Below, piece after piece: positions 9,313-22,804 of a stretch of DNA of 64,000 nucleotides (its first letter is position 1; each line of letters starts with the position of its first letter). The DNA lies in assembly GCA_027489245.1 (NCBI GenBank), contig JAIYAC010000009.1:62001-126000 (forward strand), in the 5' to 3' direction. Under the pieces are notes generated by a model. That model was not told the DNA's origin. It made no database searches and saw only the letters and a program-made list of their open reading frames with translations. The stretch is from Neisseriaceae bacterium. GTDB taxonomy: Bacteria > Pseudomonadota > Gammaproteobacteria > Burkholderiales > Chromobacteriaceae. The position numbers were made by a program, and so were the translations under genes.

Positions 9313-10271
9313 TTAATGAATGCGGCTGCCGATACGGCTCAGGTCGCCAAAGTTCATCCACACCAGGAAGGCCTTGCCTACCAGCAGGCGGTCTTCCACA
9401 AAACCCCAGTAGCGGCTGTCTTCGCTGTTGTCGCGGTTGTCGCCCATCATGAAGTACTGCCCAGCCGGCACCTTGCAGGTAAAGCCGTTCTCGACATACT
9501 CGCAGTTTTCACGGCCGGCAAACTGGCGCACACCCTGCGGCATATAGGCTGGTGCTTCCGGCACCACCAGGGTACGGAAGGTCTTGCCCTCGATGTTCTC
9601 CTGGTACTGCTGGGTCTGCACCATCATCAGGCCTTTTTCAAGGTACTGGTGCTCGCCCTGGCTCACGTGCGCCACTGGCTTGCCATTGATGGTGAGCTGT
9701 TTGTCGCGGTAGCTCACCACGTCACCCGGCAGGCCGATGACACGCTTGATGAAGTTCACCTTTTCGTCTTCGGGGTAATTGAACACCACCACGTCGCCGT
9801 GCGCTACCTTGCCCACCGGCACCAGTACGTTGTTCAGTACCGGTACGCGCAGACCGTAGCTGAATTTGTTCACCAGGATGAAGTCACCCACGATCAGGCC
9901 GGGGCGCATGGAGCTGGAAGGAATCTGGAATGGCTCGACCAGGAAGGAGCGCAACAGGAACACCACCGCGATGATGGGAAAAAACCCGCGCGGAAAATCG
10001 ATGTAGTGCGGCACCATGGCACCTGGCTCGCGGCGGCGTGCCAGCATGAACTTGTCCAGCGCCCAGATGCTGCCGGTGACCAGCACAATGATCAGCATCA
10101 CGGCGGAAAAGGTCATATAGCCGGACAGCAGGCCAAAGCAGCCACCCAGCACGGCCAGATAGCCCCACTCGGTAGACGCAGACTTGCCGTCGGCATCCTT
10201 GCCGGAAAACAGGATCAGCATCACGCCAACAATCGCCAGCACCGACCAGATCCACACCAGATTCGAACCCA

Positions 10272-10272
<1 letters not shown>
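9313..10272 (-). CDS. lepB: signal peptidase I
   Basis: LepB removes signal peptides from exported proteins. The 319-residue product has two N-terminal membrane helices and the Ser/Lys dyad motifs: QIPSSSMRPGL (about residues 116-126) and NFIKRVIGLPGD (about 170-181), plus the conserved GDNRDNSEDSRYWG box. Its ATG overlaps the lepA stop codon by one base (TAATG), so lepA-lepB is coupled as in E. coli. Confidence 0.96.
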
Positions 10273-12065
<1,793 letters not shown>

Positions 12066-12075
12066 CGGAATCCAG

Positions 12076-12105
12076 CAAAAATTAAGGGCACCGAGATGTG
12101 CCCTT
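12076..12105 (-). terminator. terminator or attenuator between the glutaredoxin gene and lepA
   Basis: AAGGGCAC (12084-12091) and GTGCCCTT (12098-12105) form an 8-bp stem on the minus strand, followed by AATTTTTG. It ends only 10 bp before the lepA start codon. It therefore terminates the rpoE-mucD-grx transcript or attenuates read-through into lepA. Confidence 0.75.
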
Positions 12106-12129
12106 GCTAACTCAACACTGGCGCGGATT

Positions 12130-12384
12130 TTAGCCGATTTCGCCCGTGTGTGCAGCCAAACGTGCGGCCAACCTGGCCTCGTCCAGGTGCCAATGGCAGA
12201 TTTCGGTGTCGCCATCTACCAGAACCGGCACCAGCTCGTTGTAGCGTTCTTCCAGCACCGGGTCGGCATCCACATCGACAACATCGATATCAAAGCCGTA
12301 CTGTGCACGTAGCGGCTGCAGCTGCGCCAGCATCTGGTGGCACAGGCTGCAGTACTCGCGAAAATATAAGGTTAGCGTTTTCAA
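12130..12384 (-). CDS. glutaredoxin family protein
   Basis: The 84-residue protein starts [18 protein letters not shown], a thioredoxin fold with a CxxC motif at residues 12-15 (CSLC), and keeps the cis-proline region ([10 protein letters not shown]). This matches the small glutaredoxin-like DUF836 family. The start appears to be TTG overlapping the mucD stop (TTGA), with GAGAAGAA as ribosome binding site. It may serve oxidised periplasmic or cytoplasmic partners of the stress operon, which is inference. Confidence 0.8.
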   Translation of the reverse strand: MKTLTLYFREYCSLCHQMLAQLQPLRAQYGFDIDVVDVDADPVLEERYNELVPVLVDGDTEICHWHLDEARLAARLAAHTGEIG

Positions 12385-13805
12385 CGGGTTTTCTTCTCGG
12401 GTTTCAAGGCAACAAACAGCGGCGCGCCATCACGCAGCACACGCAGCGCCAGCGCATCGCCGGACGGCACAGCCTGAATGGCCTGCACCAGCTGGCGCGC
12501 ATTTTGCAGCTCTTCGCCGCCCACGCCAACAATCACGTCACCCTGCTGCAGGCCGGCCTTCAATGCCGGGCCGGTGGCGCTGCGCACCGCCAGGCCAAAC
12601 TTCACACCCAGCTTCTGCAGCAAGGCCGGCGCCACGGCCTGTAGCGCCAGGCCGGTGCTGGTGCCCACTTCATCCTGCGCACCTTCTTGCTTGCCCTTGT
12701 AGGCACGCTCGGCGGTGCGCGGGTCTTCGTCCTGCATCTCGGCGGTGACCACGGTAGCTTTTACCAGGGTACGGCCACGCCACACGCCCAGTTCTACCTT
12801 GCTGCCAGGCTGCACACCACCCAGCAGGCGCGGCAGGTCTTCGCTGCTTTCCACTGCCTTGCCCCCCACCTGCAGCACCACATCACCGGCACGCACACCA
12901 GCCTTGGCGGCAGGGCCGTCTTTTTCCACCAGGGTAATCAGCGCGCCCTGGGCAGTTTGCAGGCCAAAGGATGCGGCCAACTCTTTGGATACATCCTGAA
13001 TGGAAACACCAATACGGCTACGGTTCACCTTGCCGTGCTTTTTGAGCTGCTCGGCCACGTCCAGCGCCACATCGACCGGAATGGCAAACGAGATACCCAT
13101 GAAGCCGCCGCTACGGCTGTAGATCTGCGAATTAATCCCTACTACCTCGCCCTTCAGGTTGAACAGCGGGCCACCCGAGTTGCCCGGGTTGACGGCGGCA
13201 TCGGTCTGAATGAACGGTACGTAGGACTCGTCCGGCAGGTGGCGGCCCTTGGCCGACACAATGCCCGAGGTAACGGTATTGTCAAAACCGAACGGCGAGC
13301 CAATGGCCAGCACCCACTCGCCTACTTTAAGCTGATCTACCTTGCCCAGCTTCACAAAGGGCAGGCCGGTAGCGTCGATCTTCAGCAGCGCCACATCGGT
13401 GCGGGCGTCCGAACCCACGACTTTGGCCTTGTACTCGCGCTTGTCGTTGAGCGTCACAATCATTTCGTCGGCATCGGCGATCACGTGGGCGTTGGTCAGC
13501 ACATAACCATCGGCAGACAGGATAAAGCCCGAGCCCATGCCACCGGTGCGGTATTCGCGCAGCTGCGGCGGGGCAAAGCGGCGGAAGAATTCGGCGAACG
13601 GGTCGTTTTCCATGCCTTCCGGCACGTCACGCACCACTTCGCGCACCGTTTGCACGGTACGGATATTGACCACGGCACGGCCCTGGTTTTCCACCAGCTG
13701 GGTGAAATCCGGCAAGGCCAGCTGCGGAGCGGCCATCAGTGGTGCGGAGCCACCCAGCAGGCCGGCCACCATCATGGAAGAGACAATCAGCTTCTTGATC
13801 GGCAT
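12381..13805 (-). CDS. mucD: DegP/MucD-type periplasmic serine protease
   Basis: The 474-residue HtrA-family protease begins with a signal peptide (MPIKKLIVSSMMVAGLL to about residue 25). The catalytic triad lies in TNAHVI (His, about 106), RTDVALLKI (Asp, about 137) and NPGNSGGPL (Ser, about 210), followed by two PDZ domains. It degrades misfolded envelope proteins. It overlaps the upstream rseC end by about 19 bp. The position at the end of the rpoE cluster matches mucD of Pseudomonas. DegQ is an alternative name. Confidence 0.92.
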   Translation of the reverse strand: MPIKKLIVSSMMVAGLLGGSAPLMAAPQLALPDFTQLVENQGRAVVNIRTVQTVREVVRDVPEGMENDPFAEFFRRFAPPQLREYRTGGMGSGFILSADGYVLTNAHVIADADEMIVTLNDKREYKAKVVGSDARTDVALLKIDATGLPFVKLGKVDQLKVGEWVLAIGSPFGFDNTVTSGIVSAKGRHLPDESYVPFIQTDAAVNPGNSGGPLFNLKGEVVGINSQIYSRSGGFMGISFAIPVDVALDVAEQLKKHGKVNRSRIGVSIQDVSKELAASFGLQTAQGALITLVEKDGPAAKAGVRAGDVVLQVGGKAVESSEDLPRLLGGVQPGSKVELGVWRGRTLVKATVVTAEMQDEDPRTAERAYKGKQEGAQDEVGTSTGLALQAVAPALLQKLGVKFGLAVRSATGPALKAGLQQGDVIVGVGGEELQNARQLVQAIQAVPSGDALALRVLRDGAPLFVALKPEKKTR

Positions 13806-14260
13806 GTTTTGACAAACTCCATGGAAACAGTCTGAACATCGACAAGGCTGGCAATATGCGGCTGATAGCGGGCATCCCCCGCCAATCGCCGTGCATACAC
13901 ATGCACACAGCCCAAAGTGAACACCAGGCAAGCCAGCGCCAGCAGCGCCGCGAGGGCATCACCATAGCGGCTACCCAGCACGGCACCCGCGATCAGCGCC
14001 AGCACCGGCAGGCCATATAGTAAGCCAGCACTGCGCAACATGCCGGATGCCGGCACGGCTATATTCACCCGCTGGCCAGGCACCACGCCCAGCGGGTCCA
14101 GCACACGGAAACGCGGCTCGCGCAGGGCAAACAGGCGCGCCATCTGCAAAGAGCGGCAGCCGTGCACCGGGTGGCACTGCCCGCAGGGCGAGTGCGGACG
14201 CGGTGCCACCCAGGCAAAGCCGGGCTCTGTGGACAGCACGCGCGCTTCGGTTTCTATCAT
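13787..14260 (-). CDS. rseC: SoxR-reducing system / RseC family protein
   Basis: The 157-residue protein has a cysteine-rich N-terminal part (CGQC...GC, residues 26-35) and two adjacent membrane helices (about residues 77-120), the layout of RseC/MucC inner-membrane proteins. In E. coli RseC affects sigma-E and SoxR reduction. It is immediately upstream of mucD and adjacent to rseB, as expected for this operon. Confidence 0.88.
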   Translation of the reverse strand: MIETEARVLSTEPGFAWVAPRPHSPCGQCHPVHGCRSLQMARLFALREPRFRVLDPLGVVPGQRVNIAVPASGMLRSAGLLYGLPVLALIAGAVLGSRYGDALAALLALACLVFTLGCVHVYARRLAGDARYQPHIASLVDVQTVSMEFVKTCRSRS

Positions 14261-15205
14261 TTACTTGGCAGTCAGGCGGATATTCTTCAGCACGGTCTGC
14301 AGGCCGGCCTCGGGCAAATCACCCACGACCGTCAGCAGCATGTCGCCGCTCTGGCGCGAGGCCACGCCAATGCCGTTGGCCGCAGTGGCAGCCGTCTGGT
14401 TGACGCCCTCCCCGCTGGCCGCCTCGACAAACAGCGACACTTTGGCAAAGCCATCGGAGAACACGTAGTGCTGTACGGCTTTTTCATGACCTGGCAGTGG
14501 GCGATTCACAAAGCGCACCATGCGAAAGCCACTGGGCAGGCCCTTGATATCGTGCATGGGTTGCATGCCCTGCTGCACACCGCCTACTTTGCCCAGCACC
14601 AGGCTTTGCTTGTAGCGCGGCTTAAGCTGTGCTTTGTCCTTGGGTGGCTGCAACTGCAGCTCGGTAAAGGCAAACTGCTCGACCACCTCACCCTTGGCCG
14701 TGGCCGTAACCACTTTCAGCGGCAGTGCACTTTGCGGGTCGATGCAGAAACGCTGGGTATAGCGCGATGCGGCATCGCGCGGCTTGAGCACAAGCCACTG
14801 GCAGTCCTTCTGCGCCACGCGGTCCATGCCGCCACGCGTCAGGTGGTAACCCTGCGCCAGGTCTTCGGCATTGTCGGGCAGTAAGGCAGGAAACAGCTTG
14901 ATGGCACTGAGCTTGGCCGCGCTAAGCGCTTTGGCGTCCGGCGCGTAACAGGTCAGCTCGTTGCCTACGCGCACGATCTCGCGCGGCATGCCGTCCAGCG
15001 ATTCGCGGCGCTCGCGCACCACGCCGCTGTCCACCGCCCGCTGCAAGCGGAAGGTTTCCAGCTCGCTACCCAGCTGATGCATATAGGTAGCACTGAGCGG
15101 CAGGTTTACTGCCGCCTCGGCGGCTTTGTCCAGCAAGGCCCAGTCGTCATCCGCCATGGCGGCCAAGGGCAAGGCTGCTACAACACAGGCTGCTATTACA
15201 CGCAT
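14261..15205 (-). CDS. rseB: sigma-E regulatory protein RseB/MucB
   Basis: RseB is a periplasmic protein that protects the anti-sigma factor RseA from proteolysis and senses off-pathway LPS and lipoproteins. The 314-residue product has a signal peptide (MRVIAACVVAALPLAAMA) and the MucB/RseB N- and C-terminal domains. The ATG at 15205 overlaps the rseA stop (TGATG); a TTG one codon upstream is less likely. Confidence 0.92.
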   Translation of the reverse strand: MRVIAACVVAALPLAAMADDDWALLDKAAEAAVNLPLSATYMHQLGSELETFRLQRAVDSGVVRERRESLDGMPREIVRVGNELTCYAPDAKALSAAKLSAIKLFPALLPDNAEDLAQGYHLTRGGMDRVAQKDCQWLVLKPRDAASRYTQRFCIDPQSALPLKVVTATAKGEVVEQFAFTELQLQPPKDKAQLKPRYKQSLVLGKVGGVQQGMQPMHDIKGLPSGFRMVRFVNRPLPGHEKAVQHYVFSDGFAKVSLFVEAASGEGVNQTAATAANGIGVASRQSGDMLLTVVGDLPEAGLQTVLKNIRLTAK

Positions 15206-15693
15206 CAATGCAGACCTTTCGCCGCAGGTTGCACCAGGCTGGCGCGGGCCAGGCCATCACTCAGGCTGATATCCTGATGCGCGTCCAGATAAGACTGGTT
15301 GGCCGCATTCACCACTTGCACCTGGGCACCAGGCGTAGGTACTGCTTGCGCCACCAGTGCCGGGTCGCCGGCCTGCTGGCCTTGCCAGCTGTACCAGCCT
15401 ACTACCCCGGCCATGGCAACCGAGGCAGCCAGCGCAAAACGTGCCACCGGGCGGCTGCGTTTTTGCACCAGATTACGCGGGGCCAGCACCGTAGGTTCGG
15501 CCTGCAATGCCTGCGATACCTGCTCGCGCACGTCGACCTGCAACAAGGCATTGCCGCGCAGCGCGTCGCCGATCAGGTGGTATTCCTGCCAGGCGGCTTT
15601 TAGCTGGTCATCACTGCCCAGCATGTGCATGGCCTGAGCGGCGTCCTTGTCGCTCAGCTCGCCATCCATCAGGGAAGAAAGGGTTTCTTTCAT
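15205..15693 (-). CDS. rseA: anti-sigma-E factor RseA
   Basis: The product of about 162 residues starts MKETLSSLMDGELSDKDA, the conserved cytoplasmic sigma-binding N-terminus, and has one membrane segment (about residues 85-104, FALAASVAMAGVVGWY) with a periplasmic tail. DegS and RseP cleave this type of protein to release RpoE. The start at 15693 fits family length and lies 7 bp after rpoE; earlier in-frame codons show no similarity. Confidence 0.93.
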   Translation of the reverse strand: MKETLSSLMDGELSDKDAAQAMHMLGSDDQLKAAWQEYHLIGDALRGNALLQVDVREQVSQALQAEPTVLAPRNLVQKRSRPVARFALAASVAMAGVVGWYSWQGQQAGDPALVAQAVPTPGAQVQVVNAANQSYLDAHQDISLSDGLARASLVQPAAKGLH

Positions 15694-15700
15694 AATCTGC

Positions 15701-16300
15701 TCACCATCTTTTGTTCTTGGCTGTATCCAGCAAAGGACGCAACTCGGTCGCGATTGCTTCACGCGCACGGAAAATCCGTGAGCGCACCGTGCCTATCGGG
15801 CAATTCATTGCGCTGGCAATTTCCTCATAGCTCAGCCCTTCCATTTCGCGCAGGCTGATGGCCGTGCGCAGCTCCTCAGGCAAACGCTCTACCGCCGCAT
15901 TTACGGCAGAGAGTATCTGCTGATTCATCATCTCGGCTTCCGGGGTGTGGTGGTCCGGTATCTGGCTTGCCATGTCCAGACTCTCGCCATCCTCATCCTC
16001 GAACTCCGCGCTCACCACTGGCCGGCGGCCAGCAGAGGTCAGGAAATTCTTGGCCGTATTGATGCCAATACGGTATAGCCATGTGTAAAAAGCACTCTCG
16101 CCACGAAACGAAGGCAGTGCGCGGTAAGCTTTGACAAAAGCCTCTTGCGTCACGTCTTCGATATCGGCCGAGTCACGAATAAAGCGCGACAACAGGCGCG
16201 ACAATCGCCGCTGATACTTCGACACCAGCAAGTCGAAAGCGCGCTTTTCTCCACGCTGCGCCCTCTCCACCAGCTGCTGGTCGAGCTCACGATCACTCAT
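15701..16300 (-). CDS. rpoE: RNA polymerase sigma factor RpoE
   Basis: This extracytoplasmic-function sigma factor of 199 residues has region 2 (VSKYQRRLSRLLSRF, DVTQEAFVKAYRAL, TWLYRIGINTAKN) and region 4 (LPEELRTAISLREMEGLSYEEIA, IGTVRSRIFRARE). It directs the envelope-stress response and heads the rseA-rseB-rseC-mucD operon. ATG at 16300 is preferred to a TTG three codons upstream. A sigma-E-like promoter precedes it. Confidence 0.96.
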   Translation of the reverse strand: MSDRELDQQLVERAQRGEKRAFDLLVSKYQRRLSRLLSRFIRDSADIEDVTQEAFVKAYRALPSFRGESAFYTWLYRIGINTAKNFLTSAGRRPVVSAEFEDEDGESLDMASQIPDHHTPEAEMMNQQILSAVNAAVERLPEELRTAISLREMEGLSYEEIASAMNCPIGTVRSRIFRAREAIATELRPLLDTAKNKRW

Positions 16301-16373
16301 CGTTATCAAATTCTCCCTGATTCGCCCTGCTTGGTTTTGTTTAGTGCCGGCTCGCGCCGATGCAAGGCACTGC

Positions 16374-16402
16374 TATGACCAGCCCTCGTCAAAATAAGTT
16401 CA
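16374..16402 (-). promoter_or_regulatory. candidate sigma-E promoter of rpoE (autoregulation)
   Basis: On the minus strand TGAACTT (16396-16402) is followed after 16 bp by GTCATA (16374-16379), close to the sigma-E consensus GGAACTT-N16-GTCTAA. It is about 75 bp upstream of the rpoE start. The rest of the roughly 300-bp gap 16301-16599 holds the divergent prpB promoter and no gene. Confidence 0.6.
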
Positions 16403-16531
16403 CACGCCAGCAAACACGCACACGCAAGCAGCAGGCTGTATAACAGATGCGCCCTGACGGCTGTGTTTCAAGATGTGGCAGGCAAAGGTGCCACACTGTC
16501 GCGTACTGACAAACAAGCGGACAGAAAACGC

Positions 16532-16560
16532 TTATCAAAAAACCAAGCACTTGCTAGAAT
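16532..16560 (+). promoter_or_regulatory. candidate promoter of the prp operon
   Basis: TTATCA and TAGAAT at 17 bp spacing lie about 40 bp upstream of prpB, and a GGAG ribosome binding site follows. No prpR-like sigma-54 activator gene or clear -24/-12 element was seen here. Confidence 0.4.
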
Positions 16561-16599
16561 GCCAGGCAAGTACCCCAGAACACAGGCAGGAGACGCCAG

Positions 16600-17478
16600 A
16601 TGACGACACCCGGTCAACGCTTCCGCGACGCGGTAGCCCAAGAAAAACCCCTGCAAGTAGTCGGCGCGGTTAACGCCTACGCCGCACGCCTGGCCGAGCA
16701 CAGCGGCTTCAAGGCGCTGTACCTGTCCGGTGGCGGCGTGGCCGCCTGCTCCTGCGGCATCCCCGACCTGGGCATTACCACACTGGAAGACGTGCTGATC
16801 GACGTGCGCCGCATTACCGATGCCAGCGAGCTACCGCTACTGGTAGACATCGACACAGGCTGGGGCGGCGCCTTCAACATCGCCCGCGCCGTGCGCCACC
16901 TGGAAAAAGCCGGCGCCGCCGCCGTGCACATCGAAGACCAGGTACAGCAAAAGCGCTGCGGCCACCGCCCGAACAAAGCCATCGTCAGCCAGGAAGAAAT
17001 GGTCGACCGCATCAAGGCCGCTACCGACGCCCGTAAAAACGGCATGGTGATCATGGCCCGTACTGATGCGCTGGCGGTAGAAGGCCTGGAGGCCGCCATC
17101 GAACGCGCCGTGGCCTGCGTAGAAGCTGGCGCCGACATGATCTTCCCCGAAGCCATTACCGACCTGGCTATGTACAAGCAGTTTGCCGAGGCGGTGAAGG
17201 TGCCCATTCTGGCCAATATCACCGAGTTTGGCGCCACCCCGCTCTACACCACCGAAGAGCTGGGCGCCCATGGCGTAGGCCTGGTGCTGTACCCGCTGTC
17301 GGCCTTCCGCGCCATGAGCCAGGCTGCGCTGAACGTCTACGGCGCCATCCGCCGCGACGGCAGCCAGAAAAACGTGGTGGACACCATGCAGACGCGCATG
17401 GACCTGTACGAGCACCTGGGCTACCACAGCTACGAGCAAAAGCTGGACGCGCTGTTTGCCGAAGGCAAAAACAAATAA
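16600..17478 (+). CDS. prpB: methylisocitrate lyase
   Basis: PrpB splits 2-methylisocitrate into pyruvate and succinate, the last step of the 2-methylcitrate cycle for propionyl-CoA. The 292-residue product has the catalytic loop KRCGHRPNK (residues 118-126) and the metal-site strand [11 protein letters not shown], both characteristic of this lyase rather than isocitrate lyase. It has a strong ribosome binding site (GGAG) and leads the operon prpB-prpC-acnD-prpF. Confidence 0.96.
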   Translation: MTTPGQRFRDAVAQEKPLQVVGAVNAYAARLAEHSGFKALYLSGGGVAACSCGIPDLGITTLEDVLIDVRRITDASELPLLVDIDTGWGGAFNIARAVRHLEKAGAAAVHIEDQVQQKRCGHRPNKAIVSQEEMVDRIKAATDARKNGMVIMARTDALAVEGLEAAIERAVACVEAGADMIFPEAITDLAMYKQFAEAVKVPILANITEFGATPLYTTEELGAHGVGLVLYPLSAFRAMSQAALNVYGAIRRDGSQKNVVDTMQTRMDLYEHLGYHSYEQKLDALFAEGKNK

Positions 17479-17490
17479 GTCACGTTTTGC

Positions 17491-17503
17491 AGGGTTGGCC
17501 GCA
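17491..17503 (-). repeat. single AGGGTTGGCCGCA motif between prpB and prpC
   Basis: One copy of the dispersed motif lies in the 145-bp gap between prpB and prpC. The remainder of that gap shows only the prpC ribosome binding site (AAAGGAGAAG). Confidence 0.65.
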
Positions 17504-17623
17504 CGCCACACATAACACAGAGAGCCTGGCCAGCCCTGCACCCCTAATTCACGTTCGCGGCCGCGCCGCAATGACACAGCAGGCCTCCCGCACGCGGGTA
17601 CGGCAGCACAAAGGAGAAGTGGC

Positions 17624-18769
17624 ATGAGTGAAGTAGTGATTGGCAAACCGAAAAAATCCGTCGCCCTGTCCGGCGTAGCGGCCGGCAATACCGCCCTGTG
17701 CACCGTTGGCCGCAGCGGCAACGACCTGCACTACCGTGGCTACGACATTCTGGACCTGGCCGCCCAGGCCGAGTTCGAAGAAGTCGCCTACCTGCTGGTG
17801 CACGGCAAGCTGCCCAACCGTGCCGAGCTGGCCGGCTACAAGAAAAAGCTCAAAAGCCTGCGCGGCCTGCCTGCTTCGGTCAAAGCCGTGCTGGAAGCCC
17901 TGCCCGCCAACGCCCACCCCATGGATGTGATGCGCAGCGGCGTATCGGCCCTGGGCTGCGCGCTGCCGGAAAAAGACGACCACAACATCGCCGGTGCGCG
18001 TGACATTGCCGACCGCCTGATGGCCAGCCTGGGTTCCATGCTGCTGTACTGGTACCACTTCAGCCACAACGGCAAGCGTATCGAGGTAGAAACCGACGAC
18101 GACAGCATCGGCGGCCACTTCCTGCACCTGCTGCACGGCGAAAAACCGTCCGAGCAATGGGTACGCGCCATGCATACCTCGCTGAACCTGTACGCCGAAC
18201 ACGAATTCAACGCCTCCACCTTTACCGCCCGCGTCATCGCCGGCACCGGCTCCGACATGCACAGCGCCATCACTGGCGCCATCGGCGCGCTGCGCGGCCC
18301 GAAACACGGCGGCGCCAACGAAGTGGCATTCGAGGTACAGAAGCGCTACGAAAGCCCGGACGAAGCCGAGGCCGACATTCGCGCCCGCGTTGAGCGCAAG
18401 GAAGTGGTGATCGGCTTTGGCCACCCGGTGTACACCATTAGCGACCCGCGCAATAAAGTCATCAAGGAAGTAGCGCACGAGCTATCCAAAACCGCGGGCG
18501 ATACCAAGATGTACGACATCGCCGAGCGCCTGGAATCGGTGATGTGGGACATCAAGAAAATGTTCCCCAACCTGGACTGGTTCAGCGCCGTGAGCTACCA
18601 CATGATGGGCGTGCCCACAGCCATGTTCACGCCGCTGTTCGTCATCGCCCGCACCAGTGGCTGGAGCGCCCACGTGATCGAGCAGCGCATCGACGGCAAG
18701 ATCATCCGCCCGTCGGCCAACTACAACGGCCCGGAAGACCAGGCCTTCGTGCCGCTGGCCCAGCGCTAA
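17624..18769 (+). CDS. prpC: 2-methylcitrate synthase
   Basis: PrpC condenses propionyl-CoA with oxaloacetate. The 381-residue product has the compact citrate-synthase fold start ([19 protein letters not shown]) found in PrpC enzymes, GPKHGGANE with the catalytic His (about residue 227), GFGHPVY (about 265) and the arginine-containing C-terminus. Context between prpB and acnD makes methylcitrate rather than citrate synthase likely. A strong terminator follows it. Confidence 0.95.
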   Translation: MSEVVIGKPKKSVALSGVAAGNTALCTVGRSGNDLHYRGYDILDLAAQAEFEEVAYLLVHGKLPNRAELAGYKKKLKSLRGLPASVKAVLEALPANAHPMDVMRSGVSALGCALPEKDDHNIAGARDIADRLMASLGSMLLYWYHFSHNGKRIEVETDDDSIGGHFLHLLHGEKPSEQWVRAMHTSLNLYAEHEFNASTFTARVIAGTGSDMHSAITGAIGALRGPKHGGANEVAFEVQKRYESPDEAEADIRARVERKEVVIGFGHPVYTISDPRNKVIKEVAHELSKTAGDTKMYDIAERLESVMWDIKKMFPNLDWFSAVSYHMMGVPTAMFTPLFVIARTSGWSAHVIEQRIDGKIIRPSANYNGPEDQAFVPLAQR

Positions 18770-18775
18770 GCACCC

Positions 18776-18804
18776 GGCCACGCTGCCTGCAGCGTGGCCT
18801 TTTT
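18776..18804 (+). terminator. rho-independent terminator inside the prp operon
   Basis: GGCCACGCT (18776-18784) and AGCGTGGCC (18791-18799) pair, with five Ts after. It lies 7 bp after the prpC stop, so read-through to acnD must be partial or acnD needs its own promoter. Confidence 0.85.
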
Positions 18805-18824
18805 GCCGAATAACACGCCCGCCT

Positions 18825-18842
18825 GCGGCCAACGTTGGCCGC
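18825..18842. repeat. 18-bp perfect palindrome made of two abutting GCGGCCAAC motifs
   Basis: GCGGCCAACGTTGGCCGC is one motif joined head to head with its complement. It sits between the prpC terminator and the acnD start. Confidence 0.85.
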
Positions 18843-18873
18843 CAGGCAGGCACTACACCCTCGTGCCCAAGCC

Positions 18874-21492
<2,619 letters not shown>

Positions 21493-21496
21493 TGCT

Positions 21497-21534
21497 GACT
21501 GCGGCCAACCTGACTATCCGGGTTGGCCGCAGTC
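21497..21534. repeat. facing pair of GCGGCCAACC motifs between acnD and prpF
   Basis: Two 14-bp perfect arms (21497-21510 and 21521-21534), each containing the dispersed motif, surround a 10-base loop. No T-run follows, so it is not a standard terminator. Confidence 0.85.
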
Positions 21535-21561
21535 ATGATGATCAAGACAACAGGAGTGGTC

Positions 21562-22749
21562 ATGTCTTATCCAGCACAAATCCGCATTCCCGCCACCTAT
21601 ATGCGTGGCGGCACCAGCAAGGGCGTGTTTTTCCGCCTGCAAGACCTACCCGCGCCCTGCCAGCAGCCTGGCGCGGCGCGTGATGCACTGTTCATGCGCG
21701 TGATCGGCAGCCCCGACCCTTACAACGCCCACACCGACGGCATGGGCGGGGCGACGTCCAGCACCAGCAAGTGCGTGATCCTGAGCAAAAGCAGCGTGCC
21801 CGGCCACGACGTGGACTACCTGTACGGCCAGGTCTCCATCGACAAACCGTTTGTGGACTGGAGCGGCAACTGCGGCAACCTGTCCACCGCCGCCGGTGCC
21901 TTTGCCATCCACGCCGGCCTGGTGGCGCCCGAGCGCGTGCCGCAGGATGGCATGTGCACCGTGCGCATCTGGCAGGCCAACATCCAGAAAACCATTATTG
22001 CCCATGTACCGGTAAGCCATGGCCAGGTACAGGAAACCGGCGATTTCGAGCTGGATGGCGTTACCTTCCCCGCTGCCGAGATCGTGCTGGCGTTCCTCGA
22101 GCCGTCCGACGACGGTGACGATGGCGGCGCGATGTTCCCCACCGGCAACCTGGTAGACCAGCTGGACGTACCAGGCATCGGCACCCTGCCCGCCACCATG
22201 ATCAGCGCCGGCATCCCCACCGTGTTCGTCAATGCCGCCGATATCGGCTACAGCGGCACCGAGCTGCGCGAGCACATCAATGGCGACGCCGCCGCGCTGC
22301 AGCGCTTCGAGGCCATTCGCGTGGCCGGCGCGCTGCGCATGGGCCTGATCAAGACACCGGAAGAAGCCGCTACCCGCCAGCACACGCCCAAAATTGCCTT
22401 TGTGGCCCCACCGCGCGACTACACCGCGTCCAGCGGCAAGGCCATTGCGGCGGGCGATGTGGACCTGCTGGTGCGGGCGCTCTCCATGGGCAAGCTGCAC
22501 CACGCCATGATGGGCACCTGCGCGGTGGCCATCGGCACCGCCGCCGCCATCCCCGGCACGCTGGTGAACCTGGCCGCCGGTGGCAGCGCGCGCGAGGCGG
22601 TACGCTTTGGCCACCCGTCCGGCACCCTGCGCGTAGGCGCAGAGGTGGTGCAGGAAAACGGCCAATGGAAAGTGACCAAAGCCATCATGAGCCGCAGCGC
22701 ACGCATCCTGATGGAAGGCTGGGTACGCGTACCGGGCGACACCTTCTAA
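21562..22749 (+). CDS. prpF: 2-methylaconitate cis-trans isomerase PrpF
   Basis: PrpF isomerises trans- to cis-2-methylaconitate so that AcnD-dependent cells can complete the methylcitrate cycle. The 395-residue product has the diaminopimelate-epimerase-like fold and the family hallmark IPATYMRGGTSKGVFF (about residues 8-23). The start at 21562 is supported by AGGAG about 6 bp upstream. It is the last gene of the operon. Confidence 0.95.
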   Translation: MSYPAQIRIPATYMRGGTSKGVFFRLQDLPAPCQQPGAARDALFMRVIGSPDPYNAHTDGMGGATSSTSKCVILSKSSVPGHDVDYLYGQVSIDKPFVDWSGNCGNLSTAAGAFAIHAGLVAPERVPQDGMCTVRIWQANIQKTIIAHVPVSHGQVQETGDFELDGVTFPAAEIVLAFLEPSDDGDDGGAMFPTGNLVDQLDVPGIGTLPATMISAGIPTVFVNAADIGYSGTELREHINGDAAALQRFEAIRVAGALRMGLIKTPEEAATRQHTPKIAFVAPPRDYTASSGKAIAAGDVDLLVRALSMGKLHHAMMGTCAVAIGTAAAIPGTLVNLAAGGSAREAVRFGHPSGTLRVGAEVVQENGQWKVTKAIMSRSARILMEGWVRVPGDTF

Positions 22750-22770
22750 ATTTGCTTGCCTGCCATGCCA

Positions 22771-22803
22771 TGCGGCCAACCTTGCGTGACAAGGTTGGCC
22801 GCA
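22771..22803. repeat. facing pair of TGCGGCCAACCTTG motifs between convergent genes
   Basis: Perfect 14-bp arms (22771-22784 and 22790-22803) flank the loop CGTGA, between the 3' ends of prpF and a LysR gene. It could act as a shared terminator hairpin but has no T-run on either side. Confidence 0.9.
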
Positions 22804-22804
22804 G

